Source: CAG-791 sp002449595 (GTDB lineage: Bacteria; Bacillota; Clostridia; Lachnospirales; Lachnospiraceae). From it: a DNA stretch of 64,000 nucleotides. Shown piece by piece: positions 1-11,100 of the stretch. The first letter of the stretch is position 1. Each line of letters opens with the position of its first letter. Both the position numbers and the translations under genes were made by a program. A model generated the notes under the pieces. That model was given only the letters and a program-made list of their open reading frames with translations. It was not told the DNA's origin and did not search any database. The stretch covers positions 62,001-126,000 of the forward strand of contig CAMNHV010000002.1 in NCBI GenBank assembly GCA_946539855.1. Direction: 5' to 3'.

Positions 1-130
1 AAGCGCCCACCAGCCCGCGCCGGGACGCACTCTCGGCTCGAAGCGCTCGTCCAGCGGTACTAAGGCCGCAAAGGACGCGGCCTAAGGACCGGGACTCGTC
101 GCAACGCCCGGCGCGGGCAGGTGGGCGCCT
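1..130 (+). ncRNA. Putative rod-shaped structured RNA (unidentified)
   Basis: Bases 3-11 and 13-24 pair with 120-128 and 107-118, giving a 9-bp and a 12-bp helix separated by one A.A mismatch. Inside lie plausible helices 31-36/89-94 and 49-52/86-89 and a perfect 6-bp hairpin 64-69/77-82 with a 7-nt loop. The long closed rod with internal bulges recalls 6S RNA, but I cannot match 6S, SRP (no GGAAGG-type apical loop), RNase P or tmRNA signatures. The strand is uncertain because the helix is nearly symmetrical. No U-tract follows, so it is not an ordinary terminator. It ends 43 bp before glnS and could also be a leader of that gene. Confidence 0.35.
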
Positions 131-173
131 ATACACAGTCAATGAACAATAAAAATAGAATGGAATAAGTAAG

Positions 174-1844
<1,671 letters not shown>

Positions 1845-1879
1845 GAGTCATGAAAGACAAGGAAAGGCAAATAAGAAAC

Positions 1880-1908
1880 GGCCGCAGGAGATCCTGCGGC
1901 CGAGCTTT
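1880..1908 (+). terminator. Intrinsic terminator after glnS
   Basis: A perfect 9-bp stem, GGCCGCAGG (1880-1888) with CCTGCGGCC (1893-1901), has a 4-nt AGAT loop and is followed by GAGCTTTT. It separates glnS from the convergent TetR gene. Confidence 0.8.
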
Positions 1909-1984
1909 TGGGTTGAGCGATATAGTCGAATGTGCAGCTGTCTGTGTCCGAAGATTGTGAAGGGACGGATGCGTGAGCGGCTGA

Positions 1985-2578
1985 TCAGAGCTGCCGCATC
2001 ACATTCGCCAGACGGCACATATCCCGGCGAAATTCATCGGGGGAGAAGTTCTCCTGAATGAGCCGCCGCTTCATTTCGATGAGGTAGGTATCGGCGAGGA
2101 GGAGCGTGATGTCGTCCGCGCCCGCTGCCAGAGCCGATGCCGGCTCGAGGACGCCGCCCATGAGGCTCTCGCGGCTATCCCGCAGCATGTCGAACTTCTC
2201 GCTGATGTAGGCCTTCAGCTCCGGATCCGACTCGAGCTGCGCGCTGTAGAGGAACAGGACCAGCCAGGGGTACTTGCGCGCGATCATGATGCCCGCCTCG
2301 ATGACCTGGCGATGCAGTTCAAAAAGGTCGGAAGAGGGCGTGCGGATGTCCGACTTGAACTCAAGGATCGTAAAGCGCACGCAGTAATCGACGAGAAACT
2401 GGTATATGCCGAGTTTGCTCACGAAGTAATGGAACAGCAGGCCCTTGCTGATGGAGGCCTCGCGCACGATCTCATCCGTGCTTGCGTGGGCGTAGCCGTT
2501 CTTCGCGAATACGCTCAGCGCCGCGTTGATGATGCGGTCCTGCTTTTCTTTTTTCAGATCAAAGAATTTGTTATTCAT
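1985..2578 (-). CDS. TetR/AcrR family transcriptional regulator
   Basis: The 197-aa protein has a typical TetR N-terminal helix-turn-helix: the region around residues 12-50 contains RIINAALSVFAKNGY, then STDEIVREASISKG, and the LFHYF segment that ends the recognition helix. The C-terminal ligand/dimer domain is divergent and gives no clue to the inducer. It is transcribed leftwards, convergent with glnS and divergent from the LEA-like gene at 2823. The shared 244-bp upstream region holds a small inverted repeat at 2604-2616, a candidate operator for autoregulation or for control of the divergent gene. The target is unknown. Confidence 0.9.
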   Translation of the reverse strand: MNNKFFDLKKEKQDRIINAALSVFAKNGYAHASTDEIVREASISKGLLFHYFVSKLGIYQFLVDYCVRFTILEFKSDIRTPSSDLFELHRQVIEAGIMIARKYPWLVLFLYSAQLESDPELKAYISEKFDMLRDSRESLMGGVLEPASALAAGADDITLLLADTYLIEMKRRLIQENFSPDEFRRDMCRLANVMRQL

Positions 2579-2603
2579 AGTGCGCGCCTTCCATCGCCAC
2601 AGT

Positions 2604-2616
2604 GACCAGTTCGGTC
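2604..2616. promoter_or_regulatory. Candidate TetR operator (GACC-N5-GGTC)
   Basis: An inverted repeat GACC-AGTTC-GGTC lies 26 bp upstream of the TetR start codon. Arms of the GACC/GGTC type are common in TetR-family operators. The arms are only 4 bp long, so the call is weak. Confidence 0.3.
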
Positions 2617-2689
2617 GACACAGAATAACTATAGCATAGCAGGATTTCTAAAACAATCGGGAACAATGATAAACAATCCCTAAAATCCC

Positions 2690-2718
2690 TTTTCAATTGA
2701 TTTTTGATGGGGTAATAT
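2690..2718 (+). promoter_or_regulatory. Possible promoter of the LEA-like gene
   Basis: TTTTCA (2690-2695), a 17-bp spacer and TAATAT (2713-2718) fit a sigma-A promoter with a weak -35 box. The site lies in an AT-rich gap about 105 bp before the start codon at 2823. Confidence 0.35.
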
Positions 2719-2822
2719 AAGTCGAAAGTAAAAGGTATTTCCGCCGGCGGTAAGTTTTGCGGGCGGAAGGTACACGGCGGCAGGGATACTAAGCCCCGCA
2801 GGCCGAAGAAAAAGGAGAAGAA

Positions 2823-3560
2823 ATGAGCAGATTCGGTAAATTTCTTGTAGGCAGCACGATCATCGGAGCGGCGGCAGGCGCGACGTATTTCTTCCTGGAG
2901 CAGATGAAGGAACTGACACCCGCGAAGCAGACGGCCGAAGGCGAAGAGCCTGAGACAGGCGCGGATGCCGAGACCCTGGAGCCGGAATTTGCCGACGACC
3001 TTGACGAGATCAGGGAAGAAGGCGCTGAAGAGACCAAGGAAGAGCCGGCCAGCAGATATGCGAAGGCAGCGGAGCGCACCTATACCACGATCCGCGAGGG
3101 CGCGAGCGAAGCATACAGCAAACTGAAGGAAAAGGTTGGCCCGAAGGGCGAAGAGTACTTCAACAGTGTCGAGAGCGCAGCTGAGAAGGCAATCGACAAC
3201 GTGACGAAGACCGCCGGCAAGGTCAGAGAGTACTTCGAGGAGAAGGTCGAGCCCGCAGTCACTGAGATGGCGGATGACGTCCAGGCGAAGGCGGAGCACT
3301 TCGCGGAGCGCATGCAGGAGCATGTGGATGAGCTGAAGGAAGAGGCGCAGGACGCTGCGGAAGGCGCGGCGGAGGCGGCTGAGAACGTCGCTGAGGGCGC
3401 TGCGGATGCAGTCCGGGATGTCGCGGAAGGCACTGCGGAGGCAGCTGAGAACGTCACTGAGGGCGCAGCGGAAGCGGTCCAGAACGTCGCGGAAGCGGCT
3501 GAGAACGTCGCCGAGGGTACCGAGGAGAAGGTGGAGTCCTTCTTCGACGAGAACAACTAA
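2823..3560 (+). CDS. LEA/apolipoprotein-like 11-mer repeat protein with N-terminal hydrophobic segment
   Basis: This 245-aa acidic, Ala/Glu-rich protein belongs to no enzyme family I recognise. Residues about 4-25 are hydrophobic and glycine-rich, like the membrane anchor of YtxH-type stress proteins. The middle is a predicted long amphipathic helix. Residues 178-221 hold four 11-residue units of the form VAEGxAEAxxN, with V at 189, 200, 211 and 222, then a shortened unit. Such 11-mer repeats are typical of LEA group 3 and similar helical proteins that coat membranes or act in desiccation or osmotic stress; that role is inference. The start is supported by AAGGAGAAG directly upstream. The gene stands alone between the TetR regulator and the HAD gene and ends at a terminator. 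Confidence 0.75.
   Translation: MSRFGKFLVGSTIIGAAAGATYFFLEQMKELTPAKQTAEGEEPETGADAETLEPEFADDLDEIREEGAEETKEEPASRYAKAAERTYTTIREGASEAYSKLKEKVGPKGEEYFNSVESAAEKAIDNVTKTAGKVREYFEEKVEPAVTEMADDVQAKAEHFAERMQEHVDELKEEAQDAAEGAAEAAENVAEGAADAVRDVAEGTAEAAENVTEGAAEAVQNVAEAAENVAEGTEEKVESFFDENN
3354..3527 (+). repeat. In-gene 33-bp repeats encoding 11-mers
   Basis: Four successive 33-bp units encode the 11-residue repeats at residues 178-221, followed by a truncated unit. The nucleotide copies have diverged at synonymous and a few replacement sites. Confidence 0.8.
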
Positions 3561-3601
3561 GAATGTGGTCCGGAGCGCTTTTCTCCGGGAAGAAGAAATG
3601 C

Positions 3602-3634
3602 AGAAGGCACGGCGGAAGCGTCGTGCCTTCTTTC
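3602..3634 (+). terminator. Intrinsic terminator after the LEA-like gene
   Basis: A 10-bp stem (3602-3611 with 3622-3631) has a 10-nt loop and ends in a short TTT run. It lies between the LEA-like gene and the HAD gene. Confidence 0.6.
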
Positions 3635-3652
3635 GCACAGTGAGGTATCAGA

Positions 3653-4507
3653 ATGAAAGATAAAGCACTTCCGGGCATCGGAGAGGACCGGAACGGCCTG
3701 CTGGACGGGATCCGCGTGTTCGCGCTGGACATGGACGGGACCGTCTATCTGGGAGAAAAATGGATCCCCGGCGCGCAGGAGTTCCTCGCCCGCGTTGAGG
3801 CGAGCGGCAGGAGATTCTGCTTCCTGACCAACAACTCGTCAAAGAACGCGGACGTCTACGTGGACAAGCTCGCCCGGATGGGGCTGACCGTCTCGCGCGA
3901 CCGGATCGTCACCTCGGGGCAGGCGACGATCCGCTACCTGCAGGACCACTTCCCCGGAAAGCGCGTCTTCCTGCTCGGAAACGAGCTGCTGCAGGCGGAG
4001 TTCACGGAGGCGGGCGTCGAGCTCTCTTACGATCATCCGGACGTCGTGGTGACGGCGTTCGACACCTCGCTGGACTACGCGAAGATGTGCGCCGTCTGTG
4101 ACCACGTGCGCGCGGGGCTCCCCTGGATCGCGACCCACCCGGACTTCAACTGCCCGACCGAGACCGGCTTCATTCCGGACGCCGGCGCGATCCACGCCTT
4201 CATCCACGCCTCGACAGGGCGGATGCCGGACCTTGTGATCGGCAAGCCGAACCGCGGCATCAGCGATTACCTGCTGGAGCGCGTCGGCAGTGATTTGGGC
4301 GGAGAAAAGCTTTTGCCCTCTCAAATCGCAATGGTCGGCGACCGGCTGTACACGGACATCGCGGCGGGAAACCGCGCGGGCTTTGTGTCCATTTTCGTCT
4401 TAAGCGGCGAGGCTTCTCTGGAAGACGCGCAGCGCGCTGTGGCAGAAGGAAACGAGGAGCAGATCCCGGATCTGGTTTTCCCGTCGGTGGCGGAAATTCC
4501 GGTCTGA
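3653..4507 (+). CDS. HAD superfamily subfamily IIA phosphatase (NagD/AraL-like)
   Basis: The 284-aa protein has haloacid-dehalogenase motif I DMDGT at residues 26-30 (catalytic Asp26 and Asp28) and motif II FLTNNSS at about 57-63, the sugar-phosphatase form of subfamily IIA. A type C2 cap lies in the middle. A VIGKPNRG motif supplies the conserved Lys, and GDRLYTDI carries the motif IV acids. Relatives dephosphorylate small phosphosugars or nucleoside monophosphates in the cytosol; the substrate cannot be read here. The start ATG follows the ribosome site CAGTGAGGTA, also seen at 27024 and 33193. Transcription appears monocistronic. Confidence 0.9.
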   Translation: MKDKALPGIGEDRNGLLDGIRVFALDMDGTVYLGEKWIPGAQEFLARVEASGRRFCFLTNNSSKNADVYVDKLARMGLTVSRDRIVTSGQATIRYLQDHFPGKRVFLLGNELLQAEFTEAGVELSYDHPDVVVTAFDTSLDYAKMCAVCDHVRAGLPWIATHPDFNCPTETGFIPDAGAIHAFIHASTGRMPDLVIGKPNRGISDYLLERVGSDLGGEKLLPSQIAMVGDRLYTDIAAGNRAGFVSIFVLSGEASLEDAQRAVAEGNEEQIPDLVFPSVAEIPV

Positions 4508-4511
4508 CAGA

Positions 4512-4568
4512 AATACAACAACAGAACAGAGACATAACAATATAACAGGAATACAACAATAGAACAGG
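4512..4568 (+). repeat. Three tandem 19-bp C/A-rich repeats
   Basis: Units at 4512-4530, 4531-4549 and 4550-4568 share the pattern AATACAACAAYAGAACAGR. Units 1 and 3 differ at 2 positions; unit 2 differs from unit 3 at 4. The repeat begins 4 bp after the HAD stop codon, and its top strand is almost free of G. Confidence 0.75.
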
Positions 4569-4580
4569 AATATGACCCGT

Positions 4581-4616
4581 AAAGGCCGTGCCCAAAGGAG
4601 CGCGGTCTTTCGCTTT
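4581..4616 (+). terminator. Probable terminator after the HAD gene
   Basis: An 11-bp stem (4581-4591 with 4600-4610, including two G-T pairs) has an 8-nt loop and is followed by CGCTTTG. The poor T-run lowers confidence. Confidence 0.5.
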
Positions 4617-4636
4617 GATTATGGTAAAATAAACAC

Positions 4637-7600
4637 ATGAGTTACCGGTTCTGTTTCGGCGCTTCGGGCGCCGGTAAAAGCTATACATTGCACAGGGAAG
4701 TGATCGGACGCAGCGGCGGGTCGCCGGGCGCCGGTCACTTTATCGTTCTCGTGCCCGAGCAGTACACGATGCAGACGCAGAAGGAGATGGTCCTCGCCTC
4801 TCCCGGCCGCGGCATCATGGACATCGACGTCTTAAGCTTCGGGCGGCTCGCGCACCGCGTTTTCGAGGAGGTCGGCGCGGACGGCAGGACGATGCTGGAC
4901 GACACGGGCAAGAGCCTGATCCTGCGGCGGCTCGTGGGCCTTCACGCGAAGGAACTCACGACGCTCGGAAACCGCGCCGCGAGACCCGGCATGATCGACG
5001 AGATCAAGTCCGTGCTCTCCGAGTTCATGCAGTACGACGTCTCGCCGGACGATCTGGAGCGGCTCATCCGCTACGCGAAGGACGAGCGGCGGAACGCGCT
5101 CTCCGGGCGCCTGAAGGACTTGAGGGTGCTCTATGACGCTTTTCTCAAATATAAAGAAGAGCGCTTCATCACGTCGGAGGAGACGCTGGACCTGCTCGCG
5201 GCCGCGATCCCGCATTCCAAAATGCTGAAGGGGAGCGTCGTCGTGCTTGACGGGTTCACCGGCTTTACTCCCATTCAATACAAAGTCATCCGCGCGCTGC
5301 TCACGCAGTGCGGCGAAGTGATCGTGAGCCTGATGCTCTCGGAGGACGGCGGGCCGGGTCCTGCCGGCATCGTGAAGTACGGGAGCAGCGGCGGCACGGG
5401 CAGCGAGGAGCAGCTGTTCAGCCTCTCGCGCAGGACGGCCGCGGACATCATGCGGCTCGCGTACGAGACGGGCTGCCCGCACGGGGAAGACATCGTGCTC
5501 GCGGGCGACGACCCGGAGAAGCACCGGTTCCGGAACGCGCCGGCGCTCGCCCATATGGAGCGGCACCTGCTGCGCCGGCCGGCCGTGCCTTACACCGCTG
5601 TACCGGAGTGCATTAAGATCGCGGAGGCTTCCTCCCCGGAGGAGGAAGTGCGGCAGATGTGCATCCGCATCGCGGCGCTCATCCGCGAGGAGGGCTATGA
5701 GTACCGGGACATCGCCGTGATCAGCAGCGACCCGGAGACGTACGACGACCTGATCGAAAAGATGGCGCTGCGCTACGCGATCCCTGTCTACATCGACCGG
5801 ACGCGGAGCGCCCTGGAGAATCCCCTGACGCAGACGGTCCGGAGCGCGCTCATGGCCGCAGCCGAGGACCTGCCGTATGACAAGGTGTTCCACTACCTGC
5901 GCAGCGGGCTCTCGGGGCTCACCATGGAGCAGACGGACCTTCTGGAGAATTATTGCCTGGAGCACGGCATCCGCGGCGTGCGCAAGTGGTCACTCCCCTT
6001 TGAGGAGGCGGAGGAGCCGCTTCGGCAGATCGTGCTGAAAAGCATGGAACCGCTCCTCACATTGTCTTCAAATTCGAGCGGGAAGGAGCGCTGCGCGGCG
6101 CTCAGAAGCTTCGCGGAGCAGGGGAAGTTCGAGGAGCGCATGGAGCGGTGGGCGGATGACCTCGCTGAAGAAGGCGACCGCGTGCGGGAGCTCGAGTTCC
6201 GCCAGGTCTACGGCGCCGTGATGAAGCTCATCTCACAGATGGAAGAGCTCCTCGGGGATGAGAGCATTTCTGATAAAGAATTCTCGGATATTCTGGAGGC
6301 CGGGTTCGCGCAGATCAAGGTCGGAACCCTGCCGCAGGGCGTGGACGTCGTCCTCGCGGGCGACATGGAGCGGACGAGGATCCCGCAGATCCGCGCGCTG
6401 TTTTTCCTCGGCGTAAATGAAGGCCTCATCCCGCGCAGCGGCGCGGGCGGCGGGCTGATCCCGGACCACGACAGGGAACTGCTGAAGTCCTGCGCGGACG
6501 TGACGCTTGCGCCGTCGCCGAAAGACCTGCTCTACATCCAGAGACTCTACCTCTATATGGATCTCACGAGGCCGTCGGAAAAGCTTTTCTTAAGTTATGC
6601 GACGATGACGGCGGACGGAAAGACGCAGACGCCCTCTTACCTCATCGGGCAGCTGCAGCAGATCTTTCCGGCGCTTGAGATCCGCTGCCCGGAGCGGCTG
6701 AGCTTCGCGCAGCAGATCACGTCGGAGCGCGACGCGATGCCGTATCTCGCGGATGGCCTGCGCAATTACAGGGCGGGGCTCGCGGAGAAGGGCAGCGACG
6801 GAGAAAAGGCATTGTTCTCGCTCTTCGCGGCGCTTGGCAATGGGAGCGATGAGCCGGAGATCCGGGAGGAAACGCTGCTCCTGAAGGACGCGGCGTTCCG
6901 GAGATATCACGGTGCGTCGATACAGCATGAGACGTCGGAGGCGGTGTTCGGCAGCAGGATCGCGGGCAGCGTCACGCGGCTGGAGACGGCAGCAGGCTGC
7001 ATGCTGAAGCATTTCCTGAAGTACGGCCTCCGGCTTGAAGAACGGAAGGTCTACCGCTTTGAGCGGACGGATGCGGGACTCCTCATGCACGAGAGCCTCG
7101 ACCGGTTTGCGGAGATGCTGCGGCGGGAGGAGCTCGCGTGGACGGACCTCCCCGCGGAGAAAGGCGCCGCGATGATCTCGCAGGCGCTCCGCGAGACGGC
7201 GGCGTCCTACCGGGACCTCGTCGCCTACGGCACGGCCCGCTCGGCGCGCTCCGTTGACCGGATGGAGCGGATCCTCATCCGCGCGGTGGACGCGCTGCAG
7301 TACCAGCTGGGGAAGGGAGAATTTGTCCCCTCCGGCTATGAGGTCGACTTCGGCAGGCCGGGGTCGCCGGGACAGATCCGCTACGAGCTCTCCGGCGGAA
7401 GGTGGGCGGTGCTCGAAGGGCGCGTCGACCGGTTTGATATCGCCGAGAGCGATGGAAAGCGATACATCAAGATCCTTGATTATAAATCGGGACACAGGGA
7501 CATCGAGCCGGAGAAGGTCCGCGAGGGGCTCCAGCTCCAGCTGCCGGTCTACATGGAGGCGGTCGCGTCGGCCGAGCAGGCGCTGCACCCGGGCGAGATC

Positions 7601-8050
7601 ATCGTGCCGGCGGCGATGCTTTACTACCGGTTTGACGACCCCGTGCTCGAGAGCAAGGGCGTCGCGCCGGAGGAGGACCCGCAGAATCTCGCGCAGATCC
7701 GGCGGAGCCTTCGCCCCACGGGCATCCTGCTCGCGGAGGACGAGGCGGTGCGCCTGCTCGACCGGGAATTCATCACCGACTCCGACGTCATTCCGGTGCG
7801 GAGGAACAAGGACGGTGCGCTGCGCGCGTCGAAGCAGCTCCTGTCGGCGGAGGAATTCCGGCAGCTGCGGGAGGACGCCGGGCAGAGCATCCGGACCCTG
7901 TCCGAGCGCATCCTGGACGGCAGCGCGGCGGCGGATCCTGTGAAGATGAACAGCAGGGCGACGACCTGCACGTACTGCCCATACCGGGACGCCTGCGGCT
8001 TCGATCCGAAGACGCCGGGGTACGGTTATAGAGAGATCGGCAAAGCATGA
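4637..8050 (+). CDS. addB: ATP-dependent helicase/deoxyribonuclease subunit B
   Basis: AddB forms the AddAB complex, which resects double-strand breaks and loads RecA after a Chi-like site. The 1137-aa length is standard. A P-loop GASGAGKS lies at residues 8-15. The C-terminal RecB-type nuclease motif reads LDYKSGHR. The iron-sulfur cysteines that staple this domain are visible: Cys788, Cys1111, Cys1114 and Cys1120 (the last three in CTYCPYRDAC). The family's helicase core is otherwise degenerate, as expected for AddB. The gene lies 68 bp upstream of addA and is probably co-transcribed. No clear Shine-Dalgarno sequence precedes the ATG. Confidence 0.95.
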   Translation: MSYRFCFGASGAGKSYTLHREVIGRSGGSPGAGHFIVLVPEQYTMQTQKEMVLASPGRGIMDIDVLSFGRLAHRVFEEVGADGRTMLDDTGKSLILRRLVGLHAKELTTLGNRAARPGMIDEIKSVLSEFMQYDVSPDDLERLIRYAKDERRNALSGRLKDLRVLYDAFLKYKEERFITSEETLDLLAAAIPHSKMLKGSVVVLDGFTGFTPIQYKVIRALLTQCGEVIVSLMLSEDGGPGPAGIVKYGSSGGTGSEEQLFSLSRRTAADIMRLAYETGCPHGEDIVLAGDDPEKHRFRNAPALAHMERHLLRRPAVPYTAVPECIKIAEASSPEEEVRQMCIRIAALIREEGYEYRDIAVISSDPETYDDLIEKMALRYAIPVYIDRTRSALENPLTQTVRSALMAAAEDLPYDKVFHYLRSGLSGLTMEQTDLLENYCLEHGIRGVRKWSLPFEEAEEPLRQIVLKSMEPLLTLSSNSSGKERCAALRSFAEQGKFEERMERWADDLAEEGDRVRELEFRQVYGAVMKLISQMEELLGDESISDKEFSDILEAGFAQIKVGTLPQGVDVVLAGDMERTRIPQIRALFFLGVNEGLIPRSGAGGGLIPDHDRELLKSCADVTLAPSPKDLLYIQRLYLYMDLTRPSEKLFLSYATMTADGKTQTPSYLIGQLQQIFPALEIRCPERLSFAQQITSERDAMPYLADGLRNYRAGLAEKGSDGEKALFSLFAALGNGSDEPEIREETLLLKDAAFRRYHGASIQHETSEAVFGSRIAGSVTRLETAAGCMLKHFLKYGLRLEERKVYRFERTDAGLLMHESLDRFAEMLRREELAWTDLPAEKGAAMISQALRETAASYRDLVAYGTARSARSVDRMERILIRAVDALQYQLGKGEFVPSGYEVDFGRPGSPGQIRYELSGGRWAVLEGRVDRFDIAESDGKRYIKILDYKSGHRDIEPEKVREGLQLQLPVYMEAVASAEQALHPGEIIVPAAMLYYRFDDPVLESKGVAPEEDPQNLAQIRRSLRPTGILLAEDEAVRLLDREFITDSDVIPVRRNKDGALRASKQLLSAEEFRQLREDAGQSIRTLSERILDGSAAADPVKMNSRATTCTYCPYRDACGFDPKTPGYGYREIGKA

Positions 8051-8118
8051 GACGCCGTATTCGGATACAGAGAAAGCATAATTCCTGAGACGTCCGGCGG
8101 CGAAAGAATAATAAGTCC

Positions 8119-11100
8119 ATGAATTTTACAGAGCAGCAGAAAAAAGTCATAGAAGCGCGCGGCCACGACATCCTCGTGTCGGCGGCGGCCGGCAGCGGCA
8201 AGACGGCGGTCCTCGTGGAGCGGATCCTGGAGCGGATGACGGATCCGATCCGGCCGCTCAGCATCGACCGTCTGCTCGTCGTGACGTTTACGCGCGCCGC
8301 GGCGGCCCAGATGCGGGAGCGGATCGGGAAAAGGATCGGCGAAGCCCTCCAGACGGATCCGGACAGCGCGCACTTAAAGCGCCAGGAGATCCTCCTGCAC
8401 ACCACGAAGATCATGACGATCGACAGCTTCTGCACCGACATTCTGCGGGAGCACTTCAGCGAGATCGACCTGGAGCCGGGCTACCGGATCATGGAGGAAA
8501 CGGAGGGCCGCCTTCTCTTAAAGGACGTCGCGGACGGCTTCCTCGAGGACATGTACGCGGCGCAGGATCCGGCCTTCCTGAAGCTGGAGGCGTGGTTCTG
8601 CCAGGGCATTGACGACGACGGCCTGGAGAAGATCCTGCAGAAAGTCATGGAGAAGGCGCGCGGCCACAGCTACCCGGAGGAGTGGCTGGACGCGCACGCC
8701 TCGGACTACGAGCTCGCGGGAGGCGGCGAGACCCTTCCGGAGCAGCCGTGGTTTGCGGCGTATCTCGACCGGCTGACGGAGGAGCTGAAGGGGATCCCCG
8801 GCCTCTATGACCGCATGCTCGAGATCACGCGCGCCCCGGGCGGCCCGTACGTCTACGAGGACCTGCTGGCGAGGGAGCGCGAGGAACTGGCGAAGCTCAT
8901 CGCCGTAAGCGCGGAAGCGGAAGGACAGCAGAGGTTTGCGCTCCTCACGGCGCTCGTCGACTACCATTTCGACCGCATGCCTGTCGCGGGCGGGAAGAAA
9001 TACCAGGACATTGACCCGGGCATGAAGGAAGAAGTCTCCGGCATGCGCACCCGGATGAAGAAGCGCCTGGAGGCGCTGGGAAAAGAAATTTTCCACGCGA
9101 ACATGACAGAGGAGGCCGGGAGGATGCAGGACCTCTCGGAGATCTGCCACGCGCTCGCGGACGTGACGAAGCGCCTGCTCGCCGCCTTCGCGGCGGCAAA
9201 GCGCCAGAGAAATATCATCGACTTCACTGACCTGGAGCAGTTTGCGCTTCAGATCCTCGCGAAGAAGGAGGACGGGCGCATCGTCCCGACAGAGACGGCG
9301 CTCGCCTACCGGGACCAGTTCGACGAGATCATGATCGACGAGTACCAGGACAGCAACGACGTCCAGGAGCTTCTGCTCAGCATCATCTCGAAGGACCCGG
9401 ACGTGCCCGGCGCGGACGCGTCGTTCACCGGGAACCGGTTCATGGTCGGGGACGTCAAGCAGAGTATCTACCGGTTCCGGCTCGCGCGGCAGGAGATCTT
9501 CATGGACAAGTTCCTGCGGTACTCCGTGGACGGTCCCGTTCGCGAGCGGATCGACCTCGACCGGAACTTCCGCAGCCGGGCGGAAGTGCTGGATGCGGTG
9601 AATGTGCTTTTCCCGAAGATCATGAGAAAAGAGATCGGCGGCGTCCCGTACGAAGAGTCGGCGTACTTGCGGCAGGGACTGGAATTCCCGGAGCCGGAGG
9701 GCGTCACGGGCTCGCCGTACCGCACGGAGATTCTGCTGATGAATACGGGGGACGAGGATCCGGCTCCTGACGAGGCAGCAGGCGGAGACGGTCCGGCGGA
9801 CGCGGCGGAGGCGGCGCCCGCGGAGGAGACCGCAGACATGGCCGGGCGCTCGGCGAGGGCGCTCGAGGCGAAGATGGTCGCGGACCGGATCCGGAGCCTG
9901 CACGGCACGCTGCCCGTCTGCGACGGGGAGGGCGGCCTTCGCCCGGCGCGCTATGGCGACATGGTGATCCTCCTGCGGTCAGACGGCGGCTGGAACGAGG
10001 AGTTTCGGCGCACGCTGGAGGCGGAGGGCATTCCCGTCCACGTCTCTTCACGTGACGGCTACTTCGCGGCGGAGGAGGTCCGCATGGTGCTGGAGCTCCT
10101 GCGCGTCCTCGACAACCCGCTGCAGGACATCCCGCTCTACGGCGTCATGCGCGGATTCTTCGGGCAGTTTACGGAGGATGAGATCGCGCGGGCCCGCCTG
10201 CTGGACAAGGGCGGCTCGCTGCTCAGCGCGCTGCGCGCGGCGGCCTCGGCGGAAGATCCAGCACTTCGAGAGAAGAGCGCAAGGCTCCTCCGCTTTATAG
10301 AAAAGTGGCGCCTTCGGGCGGTGCATCTGCCGGTCCGGCACCTTCTGGACGCGCTGTTCGAGGAGACGGACTACGAGTCCTACGTCAGGGCGCTGCCGGG
10401 CGGCCTCCAGAGGGAGGCGAACCTGCGGTTTCTCACCGCGCAGGCGGCGAGCTTCGAGAAGACGCAGTACACGGGCCTGTTCCAGTTCATGCGCTACATC
10501 GACGCGCTGCGGGAGTCCGAGGTGGACTACGGCGAGGCCGGCATCCTGGATGAAAACGCGGACGTCGTGCGCATCATGACGATCCATAAGAGCAAGGGCC
10601 TGGAGTTCCCCGTCTGCTTTGTCTGCGGGCTCGCGAAGCACTTCAACGCCGGCGACCAGAGAGGAATGATGCTCATCGACGACGACCTCGGCTTCGGGCT
10701 GGACCACTTCGATGCGGTCACGCGCGTAAAGCGCCCTTCGCTCCGCAAGATCGCGGTGCAGGAGAAGATCGCGTCGGACGCGCTCGGGGAGGAGATCCGC
10801 GTGCTCTACGTCGCGATGACGCGCGCGAAGGAGAAGCTGATCCTGACCGGCTCGGGGAAAAAGGACGTGCCGGACGTCTCGGCAAAAGGGGCGGCGCCGC
10901 AGGAGCCGCTGCCGCTGCTGGAGATCCGGAGAGCGGGATCCTTCCTGGATCTCGTGGACGGCGCGATGCGCGAGACCGGCGGGGGCGGGGTGATCGACAT
11001 GCAGGTCATCCGGCCGCAGGAACTGGAAGATACTTCCGTGGGAACAGACGATTCGGACACCCGCAGGGAGCGGGAGCTGGAGGAAGTGCTCCGGCTGCCG

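Noticed and set aside
1..130. 3' end of 23S rRNA (GGTACTAA string near 56)
   Set aside because: The flanking sequence does not match 23S helices 99-101, and the outer arms pair with each other within 130 nt.
2571..3638. Long minus-strand open frame (355 codons) opposite the LEA-like gene
   Set aside because: It mirrors the Ala/Glu codon repeats of the plus-strand gene, has a Leu/Arg-rich translation typical of an antisense shadow, and has no ribosome site.
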